The position numbers were made by a program, and so were the translations under genes. A stretch of 64,000 nt of DNA, taken from the NCBI RefSeq assembly GCF_011753055.1, contig NZ_VWWJ01000015.1:1-64000 (forward strand), in the 5' to 3' direction. Below the pieces are notes generated by a model. That model was not told the DNA's origin and did no database searches. It worked only from the letters and a program-made list of their open reading frames with translations. The DNA comes from Burkholderia sp. Ax-1719. GTDB taxonomy: Bacteria > Pseudomonadota > Gammaproteobacteria > Burkholderiales > Burkholderiaceae. Positions 42,149 to 51,033 of this stretch are shown piece after piece (position 1 is the stretch's first letter; each line of letters starts with the position of its first letter).

Positions 42149-44104
42149 TCATTGATCGCGCGTGCTGCCCTGCGCGGTCGCGCCCGCTGCGGTCTTCGCG
42201 TCGGGCTTCACGATCAGTTGCGCGCGCAGGTCACGCGCCATCGTCTCGAAGGCGGGCCGCATCTGCGCGAAATCCGCCGCGCTGCACACGTCGCTGGGGA
42301 AATGCGTGCGTCCCTTGCGCGTCACGCGCAGCACGTTGGTGCTCGCATCCAGCGCGTAATCCGACTCGAAATCGATAAACGCATTGCCCGCATGCTGGGG
42401 CGCGGGCATATCGAGCACGCGCAAGCCCGGCGGCAGCGCAATGCGCGCGCGCTCGGTCACTTCCATATTGCGGCACACGAAGGGCTGGGTGCGGCGCGGC
42501 TCGCCCAGCCAGTAGCGCAGGCTCGCGTCGAGCCCGCCTACGAGGCTCGTGAGCGTCGGCACGGGCGTGGTCATCTGCGGATCGACGAAGCCGTCCAGCG
42601 TGCCCGTGAGCGTCACGATGAGCGGCCCGGTGGTGGCGTCGAGCGGGCTCGACGCGAGCGTCGCAAAGCCGCGCAGATTCGCATTGCGCAACTCCCATTG
42701 CATCGATTCCTCGCGTTGCGCCGGTGTTTGCAGGCGTAGCACGCTGCGCGTCTGCTCGGCGGCCCAGCCCGCCGATTCGAGCCGATAGACGAAGCGCGCC
42801 GATCCATCGGGTGCAACGGTGATGTCGAGATCGCTGTCGCGCGTGGTGTTGGCCGTCGCGGGCGTGCGCATCAAGGTGCCGTCGCCGGCGAGCACGGTTT
42901 CGCGGTTCATGTCGGTCGACGGCAGAAAGCCGAACTCGACGTTATTCGCAGTGGAATCCGCGAACATCTGCAGATCGGGCAGCCAGGTGATGACGTGATT
43001 GATCACGCCGAAGCCCGGCACGGCAGGTAGCGTGTAGACCGTGCCGCTGTTCACCAGCGCGGGCACGTTGCGCACGCCCACGGCGTCGAGCAGCGCGCCA
43101 TAGAGCGCGACGTGGTCCTTGCAGTCGCCGTAGCGGTTCGCCAGAACATCGGTGACGCGATGCGGCACGATCTCGCCGCGCCCGACGTTGATCGCCACAT
43201 AGCGGATATTGCGGCGCACCCAGTCGTAGAGCGTCTGCGCTTTCGCGCGCGGCGTGGCGTCGTGGGCGGTGAGCGATTGCGCGAGCTGCACCACGGCGGC
43301 GTCGTGCGCGCCCGGATCGGCGGAAGCTTCGCGATAGACCTTCGCGAACGCCGCGTAGTCGGGGAATGTGGAGACCATCAGCCGGTCCCCATAGCTTACG
43401 TAGGAAACCGAACCATATTCGAGGCGATCGAAATTCGCCTTGTCGTAGCGATATTCGTAGCGCGTGCGGTCATTCGCCGTGACGGGTTTGAGCGCGGTGA
43501 AGCCGCGCGCATCGGCATGCAGCGGCACGCTTGCGGGCAGATCGTAGATCACGCGGAAGTTGTGCGTGGGCGCCATGTCGGGCGGCGTGAAGTCGCTGAA
43601 CCAGCCCGGTACGAGCGGCACGCGCTGGGTTTTCTTCCACGTCAGATGCACGCGCGCGCCCGGTTCGACGGCGGGAAACACGATCACCTTGTCCTGCACG
43701 TCCTGGAACATCGGCGCGTCGAACGAACGCACTTCCTGGACGTCGCGGATCTGGTCGGGCCGCACGTCGTGGCGCATGCCCTGGGCGTCCTCGGTCCAGG
43801 CGTCGAGGATCTCGACATGCGCCATCTCGCGGTTGAACCACACGTAGTACTGGCCCGCGCGCGCGATGCCGGCTTCCGTGTTCACGCGCAGCGTGAGCGT
43901 GTCGAGCTTGGTGTAGGAGCCGTCGGCGTTGACGGTGAAGGTCTGCGTTTCCGCTTCGTTCGTATAAGGCGCCTGGCTGGCAGCCGCTGACGAGACAAAA
44001 GAGGCCCCTTGCGCGGAAGAGGAAACCGGTTCGCCGCTCGCATGCGCGCCGAAACCGATAGCCGTGCCGAAGAGGGCAGTGCAAAGAACGAGGACGTGGC
44101 GCAT
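42149..44104 (-). CDS. DUF3857 / transglutaminase-like exported protein
   Basis: 651 residues. Signal peptide MRHVLVLCTALFGTAIGFGAHA, then a DUF3857 domain (about 45-230), then a transglutaminase-core fold with the Cys in RYGDCKDHVALYGALL, His in INHVITWLP and Asp in FADSTAN. A C-terminal beta-rich region follows (about 430-640). Predicted periplasmic or surface; the substrate is unknown. Standard DUF3857-transglutaminase length. The convergent srkA ends 23 bases away. Confidence 0.88.
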   Translation of the reverse strand: MRHVLVLCTALFGTAIGFGAHASGEPVSSSAQGASFVSSAAASQAPYTNEAETQTFTVNADGSYTKLDTLTLRVNTEAGIARAGQYYVWFNREMAHVEILDAWTEDAQGMRHDVRPDQIRDVQEVRSFDAPMFQDVQDKVIVFPAVEPGARVHLTWKKTQRVPLVPGWFSDFTPPDMAPTHNFRVIYDLPASVPLHADARGFTALKPVTANDRTRYEYRYDKANFDRLEYGSVSYVSYGDRLMVSTFPDYAAFAKVYREASADPGAHDAAVVQLAQSLTAHDATPRAKAQTLYDWVRRNIRYVAINVGRGEIVPHRVTDVLANRYGDCKDHVALYGALLDAVGVRNVPALVNSGTVYTLPAVPGFGVINHVITWLPDLQMFADSTANNVEFGFLPSTDMNRETVLAGDGTLMRTPATANTTRDSDLDITVAPDGSARFVYRLESAGWAAEQTRSVLRLQTPAQREESMQWELRNANLRGFATLASSPLDATTGPLIVTLTGTLDGFVDPQMTTPVPTLTSLVGGLDASLRYWLGEPRRTQPFVCRNMEVTERARIALPPGLRVLDMPAPQHAGNAFIDFESDYALDASTNVLRVTRKGRTHFPSDVCSAADFAQMRPAFETMARDLRAQLIVKPDAKTAAGATAQGSTRDQ

Positions 44105-44423
44105 GGCGGCGTTCCGTTGGCGGCGCGGCGGTTATGGGGGACGTCGAATCAGGTTTTTAGCTGGGGTCTGGCGTAACCCTCCTACTTAAAAGTCACGTTA
44201 TTCGCTTGTCAAGCGCGACTCCGGCACGGGCGTGCGGAAAGCCTCGTTTGCAAGCTTTGTGCGGCCGTTTCGGTCATTTCGACCGTCTCATCCGGGCGCG
44301 CGCAAGGCAGTCTGACAGCCGCCTTTCTGTTATGTAATAATAACCATTCTCAATTGTAAGCTGGGTGCCTGTTCCGCGTGGTTGGCGTGGAGAGGTAGCG
44401 CCCGCCGTTTCTGGAGTCGTGCC
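44105..44423. other. Divergent promoter region between the DUF3857 and PepSY genes
   Basis: 319 bases with no gene. An AT-rich core at 44325-44360 carries the Fur-box-like site described separately. The rest shows no clear structure. Confidence 0.5.
44338..44352. promoter_or_regulatory. Fur-box-like operator
   Basis: TAATAACCATTCTCA (minus strand TGAGAATGGTTATTA) matches about 11 of 15 positions of the Fur 7-1-7 core TGATAATCATTATCA, within an AT-rich patch 72 bases upstream of the PepSY gene start. Suggests iron repression of that gene. Confidence 0.65.
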
Positions 44424-45167
44424 TTGAACGCCCGCCTTGACGAGCCCCTGATCGAAACCCCGAGCGTTGGCCTGCCCGCCGATATCGCACAACGCGCGGG
44501 CCGGCCGCTCGATGCCGCCGATCTCGCGGAGCGCCGCAAGCGTTCGCGCCGCGCCACCTTCATCAAGTGGTTGCGCAAGGTGCATGGCTGGGTGGGGCTG
44601 TGGGGCGCGGTGCTGGGCCTGCTGTTTGGCGTGACCGGTTTCCTGCTCAACCATCGCGCCGGACCGCTGCATATTTCCTCGGGCACGGCGCAGGTCAAAG
44701 AAATGCAGGTCGCGCTGCCCGCCGATCCGCTCAAAACGCCTAAAACGCCCGAAGCGCTCGCCAACTGGCTGCAACAGACGCTCGACTTCGACGGCAAACC
44801 TGGCAAGATCCGCCGAGAGAAGTCGCATCCGGTCGCGTGGGGCGACCGCAGCGTCGTGCAGCCCGAATCCTGGCAGTTTGCGCTGATGGGGCCGCACGAG
44901 AGCATCGCCGTGGAATATTGGGTGGGCAACAGCACGGTGTCGGTGCGGCGCACGCAGAGCGCGTTTTTCGCCACGCTCAACAATCTCCATCGCGGCGTGG
45001 GCATGGGCATCGGCTGGGTGTTGCTGATGGACACCATCGCGGGCAGCCTCATTCTGCTGTCGCTCACCGGCGTGCTGCTGTGGACCGAACTCAACCGCAG
45101 AAAGACTGTGGGCGTGGTGCTCGTGGTGGGTTCGGTGGCGGCGGCGTTCGCGATCGGTCTGCTCTAA
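44424..45167 (+). CDS. PepSY-associated TM helix protein
   Basis: 247 residues with a membrane segment at about 50-75 (VHGWVGLWGAVLGLLFGVTGFLLNH), a PepSY-like periplasmic middle part, and two further segments (about 185-215 and 222-245). The His in KVHGW and in NNLHRGVGMG are typical of PepSY-TM proteins that act with siderophore uptake or ferric reduction. Start is a TTG at 44424 with GGAG eight bases upstream; no ATG is available. The Fur-like site upstream fits an iron role. Confidence 0.8.
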   Translation: MNARLDEPLIETPSVGLPADIAQRAGRPLDAADLAERRKRSRRATFIKWLRKVHGWVGLWGAVLGLLFGVTGFLLNHRAGPLHISSGTAQVKEMQVALPADPLKTPKTPEALANWLQQTLDFDGKPGKIRREKSHPVAWGDRSVVQPESWQFALMGPHESIAVEYWVGNSTVSVRRTQSAFFATLNNLHRGVGMGIGWVLLMDTIAGSLILLSLTGVLLWTELNRRKTVGVVLVVGSVAAAFAIGLL

Positions 45168-45523
45168 AGCGTTTTCTTTCCTCGACGGCGGTTTTTCTTC
45201 GCTCTCCTGCCTGAGCCGATCAGGCGGTGCAGCGAGGCCGTTGCGCGCGCAATCAAAATCGCCCCAAAGTCGCTCAAAAGTCGCACAACGACACGCCAAT
45301 TCCGTCGCATCCGCCCCATATGCACCGCTATCTCATATTGCCAAGTGCCCGGTTGTCGCACTAACGTTCGGGCGTGCCGGATTTCCGGCACGTAAGTGCT
45401 TCGTGCAGCCGCGCGCGTCCCTGATTTCGAAACCGCCTGAAAATGCCTTTCCGGCCGGTCTCCATAACAAATCGCGCGCCTGCACAGTGATGACGAACAT
45501 ACGCTTCCCAGGGAGACCGACCA
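45168..45523. other. Upstream region of the OFA transporter gene
   Basis: 356 bases without a gene. It contains a perfect inverted repeat CGTGCCGG-ATTT-CCGGCACG at 45373-45392, about 130 bases before the start codon, which may be an operator. No promoter pair was assigned. Confidence 0.5.
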
Positions 45524-46927
45524 ATGAGCAGCGTTGCGGATTCGACGCGCGGCACCGCAGCCGCGCCCTTCTTTTCCAAGGAGGCCACCATTGCACCGCC
45601 CGGCTTTTCGCGCTGGATGGTGCCGCCCGCCGCGCTCGCGGTGCATCTGTGCATCGGCCAGGCCTACGCCTTCTCGGTGTTCAACTCGCCGCTCACGAAA
45701 GTGATCGGTATTACGCAGTCGTCGCCTGACGACTGGACGCTCACCTCGCTTGGCTGGATTTTCTCGCTGGCGATCGTGTTTCTGGGTCTTTCGGCTGCGT
45801 TCGGCGGCAAGTGGCTCGAACGCGTCGGCCCGCGCCGCACGATGTTCACGGCGGCCTGCTGCTTTGGCGGCGGCTTCCTCGTCTCGGCGCTCGGCGTCTA
45901 TCTGCACCAGATCGCGCTGCTGTATCTCGGCTATGGCGTGATCGGCGGCATCGGGCTGGGCCTGGGCTATGTTTCGCCGGTGTCGACGCTGATCCGCTGG
46001 TTCCCGGACCGCCGCGGCATGGCGACGGGCCTTGCCATCATGGGCTTCGGCGGCGGCGCGATGATCGCGGCACCGCTGTCCGTGATGCTGATGAAGCACT
46101 TCTCCAGCAGCACCAGCGTGGGCGTGGCGCAGACCTTCGTGGTGCTGGGCGTGGCCTACTTCATCTCGATGACGATCGGCTCGATCGCCATTCGCGTGCC
46201 CGCCAAGGACTGGAAGCCGGCAGGCTGGACGCCGCCCGCGACGAGCGGCAAGCTGGTTTCGCGCTCGCACGTGCATATCGATCAGGCGCTCAAGACGCCG
46301 CAGTTCTACCTGATCTGGCTGGTGCTGTTCCTCAACGTCACGGCGGGCATCGGCATTCTCGGCCAGGCTTCGGTGATGATTCAGGAAAGCTTCAAGGACA
46401 CCGTCACCGCGGGCGCAGCAGCCGGTTTCGTCGGACTGCTTTCGCTCTTCAACATGGGCGGGCGTTTCGTGTGGGCGTCGGCGTCTGACTGGGTCGGCCG
46501 CAAGAACACGTACTTCATCTTCTTCGTGTTCGGCGCGGTGCTGTACTACGCGGTCCCGCAGTTCGCGCAGAGCGGCAACATCGTGTTCTTCGTGCTGGCC
46601 TACTGCCTGATTCTCTCGATGTACGGCGGCGGCTTCTCGACCGTGCCCGCGTATCTTGCGGACATGTTCGGCACGGCTTTCGTCGGCGGCATTCACGGGC
46701 GTCTCTTGACCGCATGGGCGGCAGCGGGCGTGGCGGGTCCGGTGCTGGTGAACTACGTGCGTGCCTATCAGGTGGCGCACGGCGTGGCCAAGGCCGATGC
46801 CTACACGATGACCGTTCACATCATGGCGTCGCTGCTGGTGGTGGGTTTCATCTGCAATCTGCTGGTGCGCCGAGTCGACGAGAAGCATCACATGAGCGAC
46901 GCGCAACTCGCGGCCGCGGGCAAATAA
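45524..46927 (+). CDS. OFA (oxalate/formate antiporter) family MFS transporter
   Basis: Twelve-segment major facilitator (467 aa). The start region CIGQAYAFSVFNSPLT and motifs FGGKWLERVGPRR, YVSPVSTLIRWFPDRRGMATGLAIMGFGGGA and GRFVWASASDWVGRKN define the OxlT/OFA group, which exchanges small mono- and dicarboxylates such as oxalate, formate, lactate or pyruvate. A GGGAGA ribosome site precedes the ATG. A 46-residue membrane protein starts 13 bases after its stop and is likely its partner. Substrate not decided by sequence. Confidence 0.9.
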   Translation: MSSVADSTRGTAAAPFFSKEATIAPPGFSRWMVPPAALAVHLCIGQAYAFSVFNSPLTKVIGITQSSPDDWTLTSLGWIFSLAIVFLGLSAAFGGKWLERVGPRRTMFTAACCFGGGFLVSALGVYLHQIALLYLGYGVIGGIGLGLGYVSPVSTLIRWFPDRRGMATGLAIMGFGGGAMIAAPLSVMLMKHFSSSTSVGVAQTFVVLGVAYFISMTIGSIAIRVPAKDWKPAGWTPPATSGKLVSRSHVHIDQALKTPQFYLIWLVLFLNVTAGIGILGQASVMIQESFKDTVTAGAAAGFVGLLSLFNMGGRFVWASASDWVGRKNTYFIFFVFGAVLYYAVPQFAQSGNIVFFVLAYCLILSMYGGGFSTVPAYLADMFGTAFVGGIHGRLLTAWAAAGVAGPVLVNYVRAYQVAHGVAKADAYTMTVHIMASLLVVGFICNLLVRRVDEKHHMSDAQLAAAGK

Positions 46928-46940
46928 GGAGCGCACGATC

Positions 46941-47081
46941 ATGACGAATGCAAGCAACGCAACCGCAGCGCCGAAGCAGTCGAACAAGCTGCTGATGGCG
47001 GTATTCTGGCTCTACGTGGTGGTGCCGCTCGTGTGGGGCGTGACCAACACGCTCGCGCAGGCCATGAAGCTGTTTGGCTGA
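46941..47081 (+). CDS. Single-helix small partner of the OFA transporter
   Basis: 46 residues (MTNASNATAAPKQSNKLLMA...) with a polar N-terminus and one membrane helix (about 18-38, WLYVVVPLVWGV). A ribosome site AAGGAG precedes the ATG. Short proteins of this type regularly follow OFA transporters in proteobacteria and are annotated as MFS transporter small subunits; their role is not well studied. The terminator after it closes a two-gene unit. Confidence 0.85.
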   Translation: MTNASNATAAPKQSNKLLMAVFWLYVVVPLVWGVTNTLAQAMKLFG

Positions 47082-47124
47082 TGCGCTGATCTTGCCGATA
47101 TCGCCGGTTCAGGCGTGAAGGCAT

Positions 47125-47162
47125 AAAAAACGGGCCGCAAGCGTCAAGCTGCGGCCCGTTTT
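47125..47162. terminator. Bidirectional terminator between the OFA unit and the cox operon
   Basis: AAAACGGGCCGC (ending 47138) and GCGGCCCGTTTT (47151-47162) make a strong stem with A6 on the left and T4 on the right, serving the convergent OFA unit and xdhC. Confidence 0.9.
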
Positions 47163-47205
47163 GCATGGTTTTTCCACTTGCGCGGCTGCGCCGCTTCGCC
47201 CGGCC

Positions 47206-48228
47206 TCAAACGTCGCAACTCGACCCGACGCTCGCGGCCTGCTCGCGCGCGGCCTTCGCGCCTTCGACCTTGAGGATGGTGGGCAGCGATACGCCATTCT
47301 TCGCCGCCGTGACTTCCGCGAGAATCGACACGGCGATTTCCGGCGGCGTTCTGCTGCCGATATAAATGCCCACCGGCCCATGCAGGCGCGCGAGTTCGGC
47401 GTCGCTCAGATCGAATTCCTTGAGCCGTTCACGCCGCGCCGCATTGTTGCGCCGCGAACCGAGCGCGCCCACATAGAACGCGCGCGTCTTGAGCGCCTCC
47501 ATCAGCGCGAGATCATCGAGCTTGGGGTCGTGCGTGAGCGCGATCACGGCGCAGCGCTCGTCGAGATTCATGTCGAGCACGGTGTCGTCGGGCATGGTGC
47601 GCACGAGCGTGGTGCCGGGGATGCTCCAGGTGTCGGTGTATTCCTCGCGCGGGTCGCACACGGTCACCTGATAGTCGAGCCCCACGGCAATCTGGCAGAG
47701 ATAGCGCGACAACTGCCCCGCGCCGATCACCAGCATGCGATAGCGCGGGCCGTGGATCGTCAGCAGTCGTTCGCCGTCGAAGTCCACGCCGTCGGTGGCG
47801 CTGGCGGGCCCGAGCGTGGCGCGGCCCGAGGCGACATCGAGCGTGCGCGCCACCAGCTGGCCGCGCTCGACCGTCTCCAGCAGCGCGCGGATGCCGGAGC
47901 CTTCATTGAGCGGCTCCAGCACGAGCTGGATGGTGCCGCCGCAGGGCAGCCCGAAGCGATGCGCCTCTTCCGCCGTGATGCCGTACTTCACGGCTTCCGG
48001 CTTGACGATGTGGATGCCTTCGCGGCGCACGCGATCGATCAGATCGTCCTCGATACAGCCGCCCGACACCGAGCCGACCACGAGGCCATCGTCGCGTACG
48101 ACGAGCATCGCGCCTTCCGGACGCGGCGACGAGCCCCACGTCTTCACCACCGTCACCAGCAGGGCGCGGTGACCTTCCTCGAGCCAGCGTACGCTGGATT
48201 TCAGGACTTCGAGATCCACGCTGTCCAT
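47206..48228 (-). CDS. xdhC: XdhC/CoxI-family molybdenum cofactor maturation protein
   Basis: 340-residue XdhC-type protein that binds and helps sulfurate molybdenum cofactor before insertion in xanthine dehydrogenase-family enzymes. The N-terminal XdhC/CoxI part has TVVKTWGSSPRPEGAML and GSVSGGCIEDDLI; the C-terminal Rossmann part has LVIGAGQLSRYLCQIA and FYVGALGSRRNNAAR. The ATG at 48228 has AAGGAAAC upstream and lies 28 bases inside coxG. Last gene of the cox operon. Confidence 0.93.
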   Translation of the reverse strand: MDSVDLEVLKSSVRWLEEGHRALLVTVVKTWGSSPRPEGAMLVVRDDGLVVGSVSGGCIEDDLIDRVRREGIHIVKPEAVKYGITAEEAHRFGLPCGGTIQLVLEPLNEGSGIRALLETVERGQLVARTLDVASGRATLGPASATDGVDFDGERLLTIHGPRYRMLVIGAGQLSRYLCQIAVGLDYQVTVCDPREEYTDTWSIPGTTLVRTMPDDTVLDMNLDERCAVIALTHDPKLDDLALMEALKTRAFYVGALGSRRNNAARRERLKEFDLSDAELARLHGPVGIYIGSRTPPEIAVSILAEVTAAKNGVSLPTILKVEGAKAAREQAASVGSSCDV

Positions 48229-48785
48229 GATCGTTTCCTTTTTTGCGGTTCTTCGCCGCCGTCGGCGTCGCTGCCTTCGGCGGTATTTGAATCAGTTTCG
48301 TTTTGCGGCGCTTCGGCTTCGGCGTCCGGTGGGCATGGTTCGCCCGCGCCCAGCTGCTCGCCGAAGCGCTTGAAAAATTCGGCGGCGATCTTGCGCGCGG
48401 CGCCATCCACCAGACGCGAGCCGATCTGCGCGAGCTTGCCACCCACCTGCGCGCTGGCGGTGTAGTTGAGCGTGGTCGCGTTGTCACCGGCGGCTTCGAG
48501 CGTTACGCGCGCGTCACCCTTGCCGAATCCCGCCGCGCCGCCCTGGCCTTCGAACTGGATCGTGTAGCTGCGCGGCGCGTCGATATCGGCGAGCTGCATG
48601 CGGCCCTTGAAACGCGCCTTGACGGGGCCTACGGCGGCAGTCAGCGCGACAGCATAAGTGTTTTCGCCGTCGGCTTCGATGCTCTCGCATCCTGGAATAC
48701 ACACCTTAAGTATCGCCGTATCGTTGAGCGCTTCCCAGGCGCGCTGCTGCGGCACCGGCAGCGTGTGGCTTTCGGTCAGCTCCAT
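48201..48785 (-). CDS. coxG: CoxG/SRPBCC family protein
   Basis: 194 residues with an SRPBCC (START-like) hydrophobic-pocket fold (about 1-145: MELTESHTLPVPQQRAWEALNDTAILKVCIPGCESIE). The C-terminal 45 residues are acidic then basic (EAEAPQNETDSNTAEGSD, KRKRSW). CoxG in CO oxidisers is thought to anchor or mature the dehydrogenase at the membrane. It overlaps coxE by 10 bases and xdhC by 28. Confidence 0.9.
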   Translation of the reverse strand: MELTESHTLPVPQQRAWEALNDTAILKVCIPGCESIEADGENTYAVALTAAVGPVKARFKGRMQLADIDAPRSYTIQFEGQGGAAGFGKGDARVTLEAAGDNATTLNYTASAQVGGKLAQIGSRLVDGAARKIAAEFFKRFGEQLGAGEPCPPDAEAEAPQNETDSNTAEGSDADGGEEPQKRKRSWTAWISKS

Positions 48786-50056
48786 CGTATCGCTCCTTGC
48801 GTTGTCGCAGGCTTAATGTCCTGTTGCGTTCCATGCAATGGTGCGCGCTCTGGCGGCCGGCGATCCGGCGCCCGGCGGTCCGGCGGCGCTTCGCGCAGGC
48901 TGCGCCCGAACGCTTCGAGGCTTTCCAGGTTGTGCACGGGATAGTGGGCGTCGACATGCGGCAGCATCGCCTGCACGCCGCGCGCCTTCGGCGTGAAGCC
49001 GCCAAAGCGCAGCAGCGGATTGAGCCACACCACGCGATGCGCGAAGCGATGCAGCCGCGCCATTTCGTCGGCGAGCCCGCCGCCGGGATCGTGGTCGAGG
49101 CCGTCGGTGACCAGCAGCACCGTGGCGCGACCGCCCAGTACGCGGCGCGCCCAGCGCCGGTTGAACTGCGCCAGCGTTTCGCCGATGCGTGTGCCGCCCG
49201 ACCAGTCCGCCACCTGCGCGCAAAGCTGCGCGAGCGCCACGTCGGGGTCGCGTTCGCGCAGTGCGCGCGTGGCGTGCGTGAGGCGCGTGCCGAACAGGAA
49301 CACCTGCAGGCGTTCGCGCGATTGCAGCAGTGCGTGGCAGAAGTACAGCACGGCGCGCGAATAACTGCTCATCGATCCGGAGATGTCGAGCAGCAGCACC
49401 AGCGGCAATTTGCGTTCGACGCGCGCGCGGTATTTCCACACAGTCCAGTCGCCGCCCGCTCGCACGGCCTGGCGCGCGCTCGCACGCAGATCCGCATGTG
49501 TGCCGTGCGAGGCGGCTTTCAGACGGCGCGTGGGCGCGGTCGCAAGCGGCAGGCGGCGCGCGCGGATCAGATGGCGCAGCGTGCGCCATTCATCGGCGCA
49601 AAGGGTGTCGAAGTCGCGCTGGCGCAGTCGTTCTTCGGCGCTGAAGGTCGCGTGCGCGCGTAATTCGTGCTCCTCGACGCTGGCGGGCGGTTTCGCGCCC
49701 GTGCGTGCAGCAGGCCGCGCGGCGAGCGCATCGGCGAGACGGTTGTTGCGCCGTGGCGGCGGCAGGCCGCCCTGGACCTTCGGCAGCAGCAGCGCGCGCA
49801 GCTTGTTTTCCCAGTCGGGATCGCGCCAGAACAGCGCAAAGGCCGTGTCGAACAGCTCGCGTTCGTCGGGTGCGGCAGTGAGCACGGCGGCCAGCGCCGA
49901 GCGCACGTCGTCGCGACGGGCGAGATCGATATGGCTGAGCGCTTCGAGCGCGTCGACAGCGCGTGCGCTCGCCATTGGCAGACCCGCGCCGCGCAGCACG
50001 CGCACGAAATGCACGATGTTGCGCGCAAGCATGGGCGGGGCGCTGTCTGCGGGCAT
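48776..50056 (-). CDS. coxE: CoxE, VWA-domain maturation protein
   Basis: 426-residue protein with a C-terminal von Willebrand A domain; the metal site is LLDISGSMSSYSRAV (DxSxS) with the later VTDGLDHDPG Asp. In CO dehydrogenase systems CoxE works with the AAA+ protein CoxD to build the Cu/Mo site. ATG at 50056 (MPADSAPPMLARN) is five bases after coxD and chosen by spacing; the frame is open upstream without homology. Confidence 0.92.
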   Translation of the reverse strand: MPADSAPPMLARNIVHFVRVLRGAGLPMASARAVDALEALSHIDLARRDDVRSALAAVLTAAPDERELFDTAFALFWRDPDWENKLRALLLPKVQGGLPPPRRNNRLADALAARPAARTGAKPPASVEEHELRAHATFSAEERLRQRDFDTLCADEWRTLRHLIRARRLPLATAPTRRLKAASHGTHADLRASARQAVRAGGDWTVWKYRARVERKLPLVLLLDISGSMSSYSRAVLYFCHALLQSRERLQVFLFGTRLTHATRALRERDPDVALAQLCAQVADWSGGTRIGETLAQFNRRWARRVLGGRATVLLVTDGLDHDPGGGLADEMARLHRFAHRVVWLNPLLRFGGFTPKARGVQAMLPHVDAHYPVHNLESLEAFGRSLREAPPDRRAPDRRPPERAPLHGTQQDIKPATTQGAIRWS

Positions 50057-50061
50057 CGGCG

Positions 50062-50949
50062 CTACTCCGCAAGCGCGAGCGTTTCGGCGATCCGTTGCGC
50101 GTCGAGCTGCGCGAGATCGTCCTGATACTTGAGCAGCACGCCCAGCGTGTCCTGCACCGATTGTGGATCGAGTTCCGTCACCGCGAGCGCCGATAGCGCG
50201 CGGCACCAGTCGATCGTTTCGGCGATGCCTGGCGCCTTGAACAGATCCATCGTACGCAACTGATGTACGAACGCCACCGCACGCCGCTGCAATTCAAGGC
50301 TGGTCTGCGGCGCGCGCGCCGCGACGATCGCCAGTTCCCGCTCGCGCTCCGGATAACCGAGCCATTGATACAGGCAGCGGCGCTTGAGCGCGTCATGCAC
50401 TTCGCGCGTGCGATTGGACGTGACGATCACGAGCGGCGGCACTTTCGCGCGCACCGTGCCGTATTCCGGAATCGATACCTGGAAGTCCGAAAGAAGCTCC
50501 AGCAGGAAGGCTTCGAACGGTTCGTCGGCGCGATCGATTTCGTCGATCAACAGAACGCGGCGCGCGTCGGCTTGCTTGGGGTCGGGTTCGAGCGCCTGTA
50601 GAAGCGGGCGTTTGAGCAGGAATTCATCGCGATAGAGCGTGTCGGCGCGAGGCGTTTCGCCCGCCGATTCGGCCAGACGCAGCGCCATGATCTGGCGCGG
50701 GTAGTCCCATTCGTAGAGCGCGCTGGCAGTATCCAATCCTTCGTAGCACTGCAGGCGCAGCAGCGTCGTGCCGCTGAGCGCGGCGGCCGCCTTTGCAAGC
50801 TCGGTCTTGCCGACGCCGGGTTCCCCTTCGAGGAAAAGCGGCCGCTCCATCTTGAGCGCGAGAAAAAGCGCGGTAGCCAGTTCGCGGCTCGCGAAATAAC
50901 GCTGCGCTTCGAGCTGCGCGAGCGTGTCGTCGATCGTGGCGGGGAGCAT
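50062..50949 (-). CDS. coxD: CoxD, MoxR-type AAA+ ATPase
   Basis: 295-residue MoxR-family ATPase. Walker A is EGEPGVGKTELAKA, Walker B is RRVLLIDEIDRADEPFEAFLLE, sensor 1 is PLVIVTSNRTREV. It is expected to remodel the dehydrogenase during cofactor maturation together with coxE. An 84-base gap separates it from coxM upstream. Confidence 0.93.
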   Translation of the reverse strand: MLPATIDDTLAQLEAQRYFASRELATALFLALKMERPLFLEGEPGVGKTELAKAAAALSGTTLLRLQCYEGLDTASALYEWDYPRQIMALRLAESAGETPRADTLYRDEFLLKRPLLQALEPDPKQADARRVLLIDEIDRADEPFEAFLLELLSDFQVSIPEYGTVRAKVPPLVIVTSNRTREVHDALKRRCLYQWLGYPERERELAIVAARAPQTSLELQRRAVAFVHQLRTMDLFKAPGIAETIDWCRALSALAVTELDPQSVQDTLGVLLKYQDDLAQLDAQRIAETLALAE

Positions 50950-51033
50950 GGCGGGCCTGATATCGATATGAAAACACCGCTGCCCGCGCCGCGCCTGATC
51001 GTTGGCGCGCGCGGGCAGAGTGCGCGAGTGTGG

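Noticed and set aside
46939-47166. Minus-strand 75-codon frame opposite the OFA small subunit
   Set aside because: The plus-strand 46-residue gene has a ribosome site, operon position and family pattern; the minus frame crosses the terminator.
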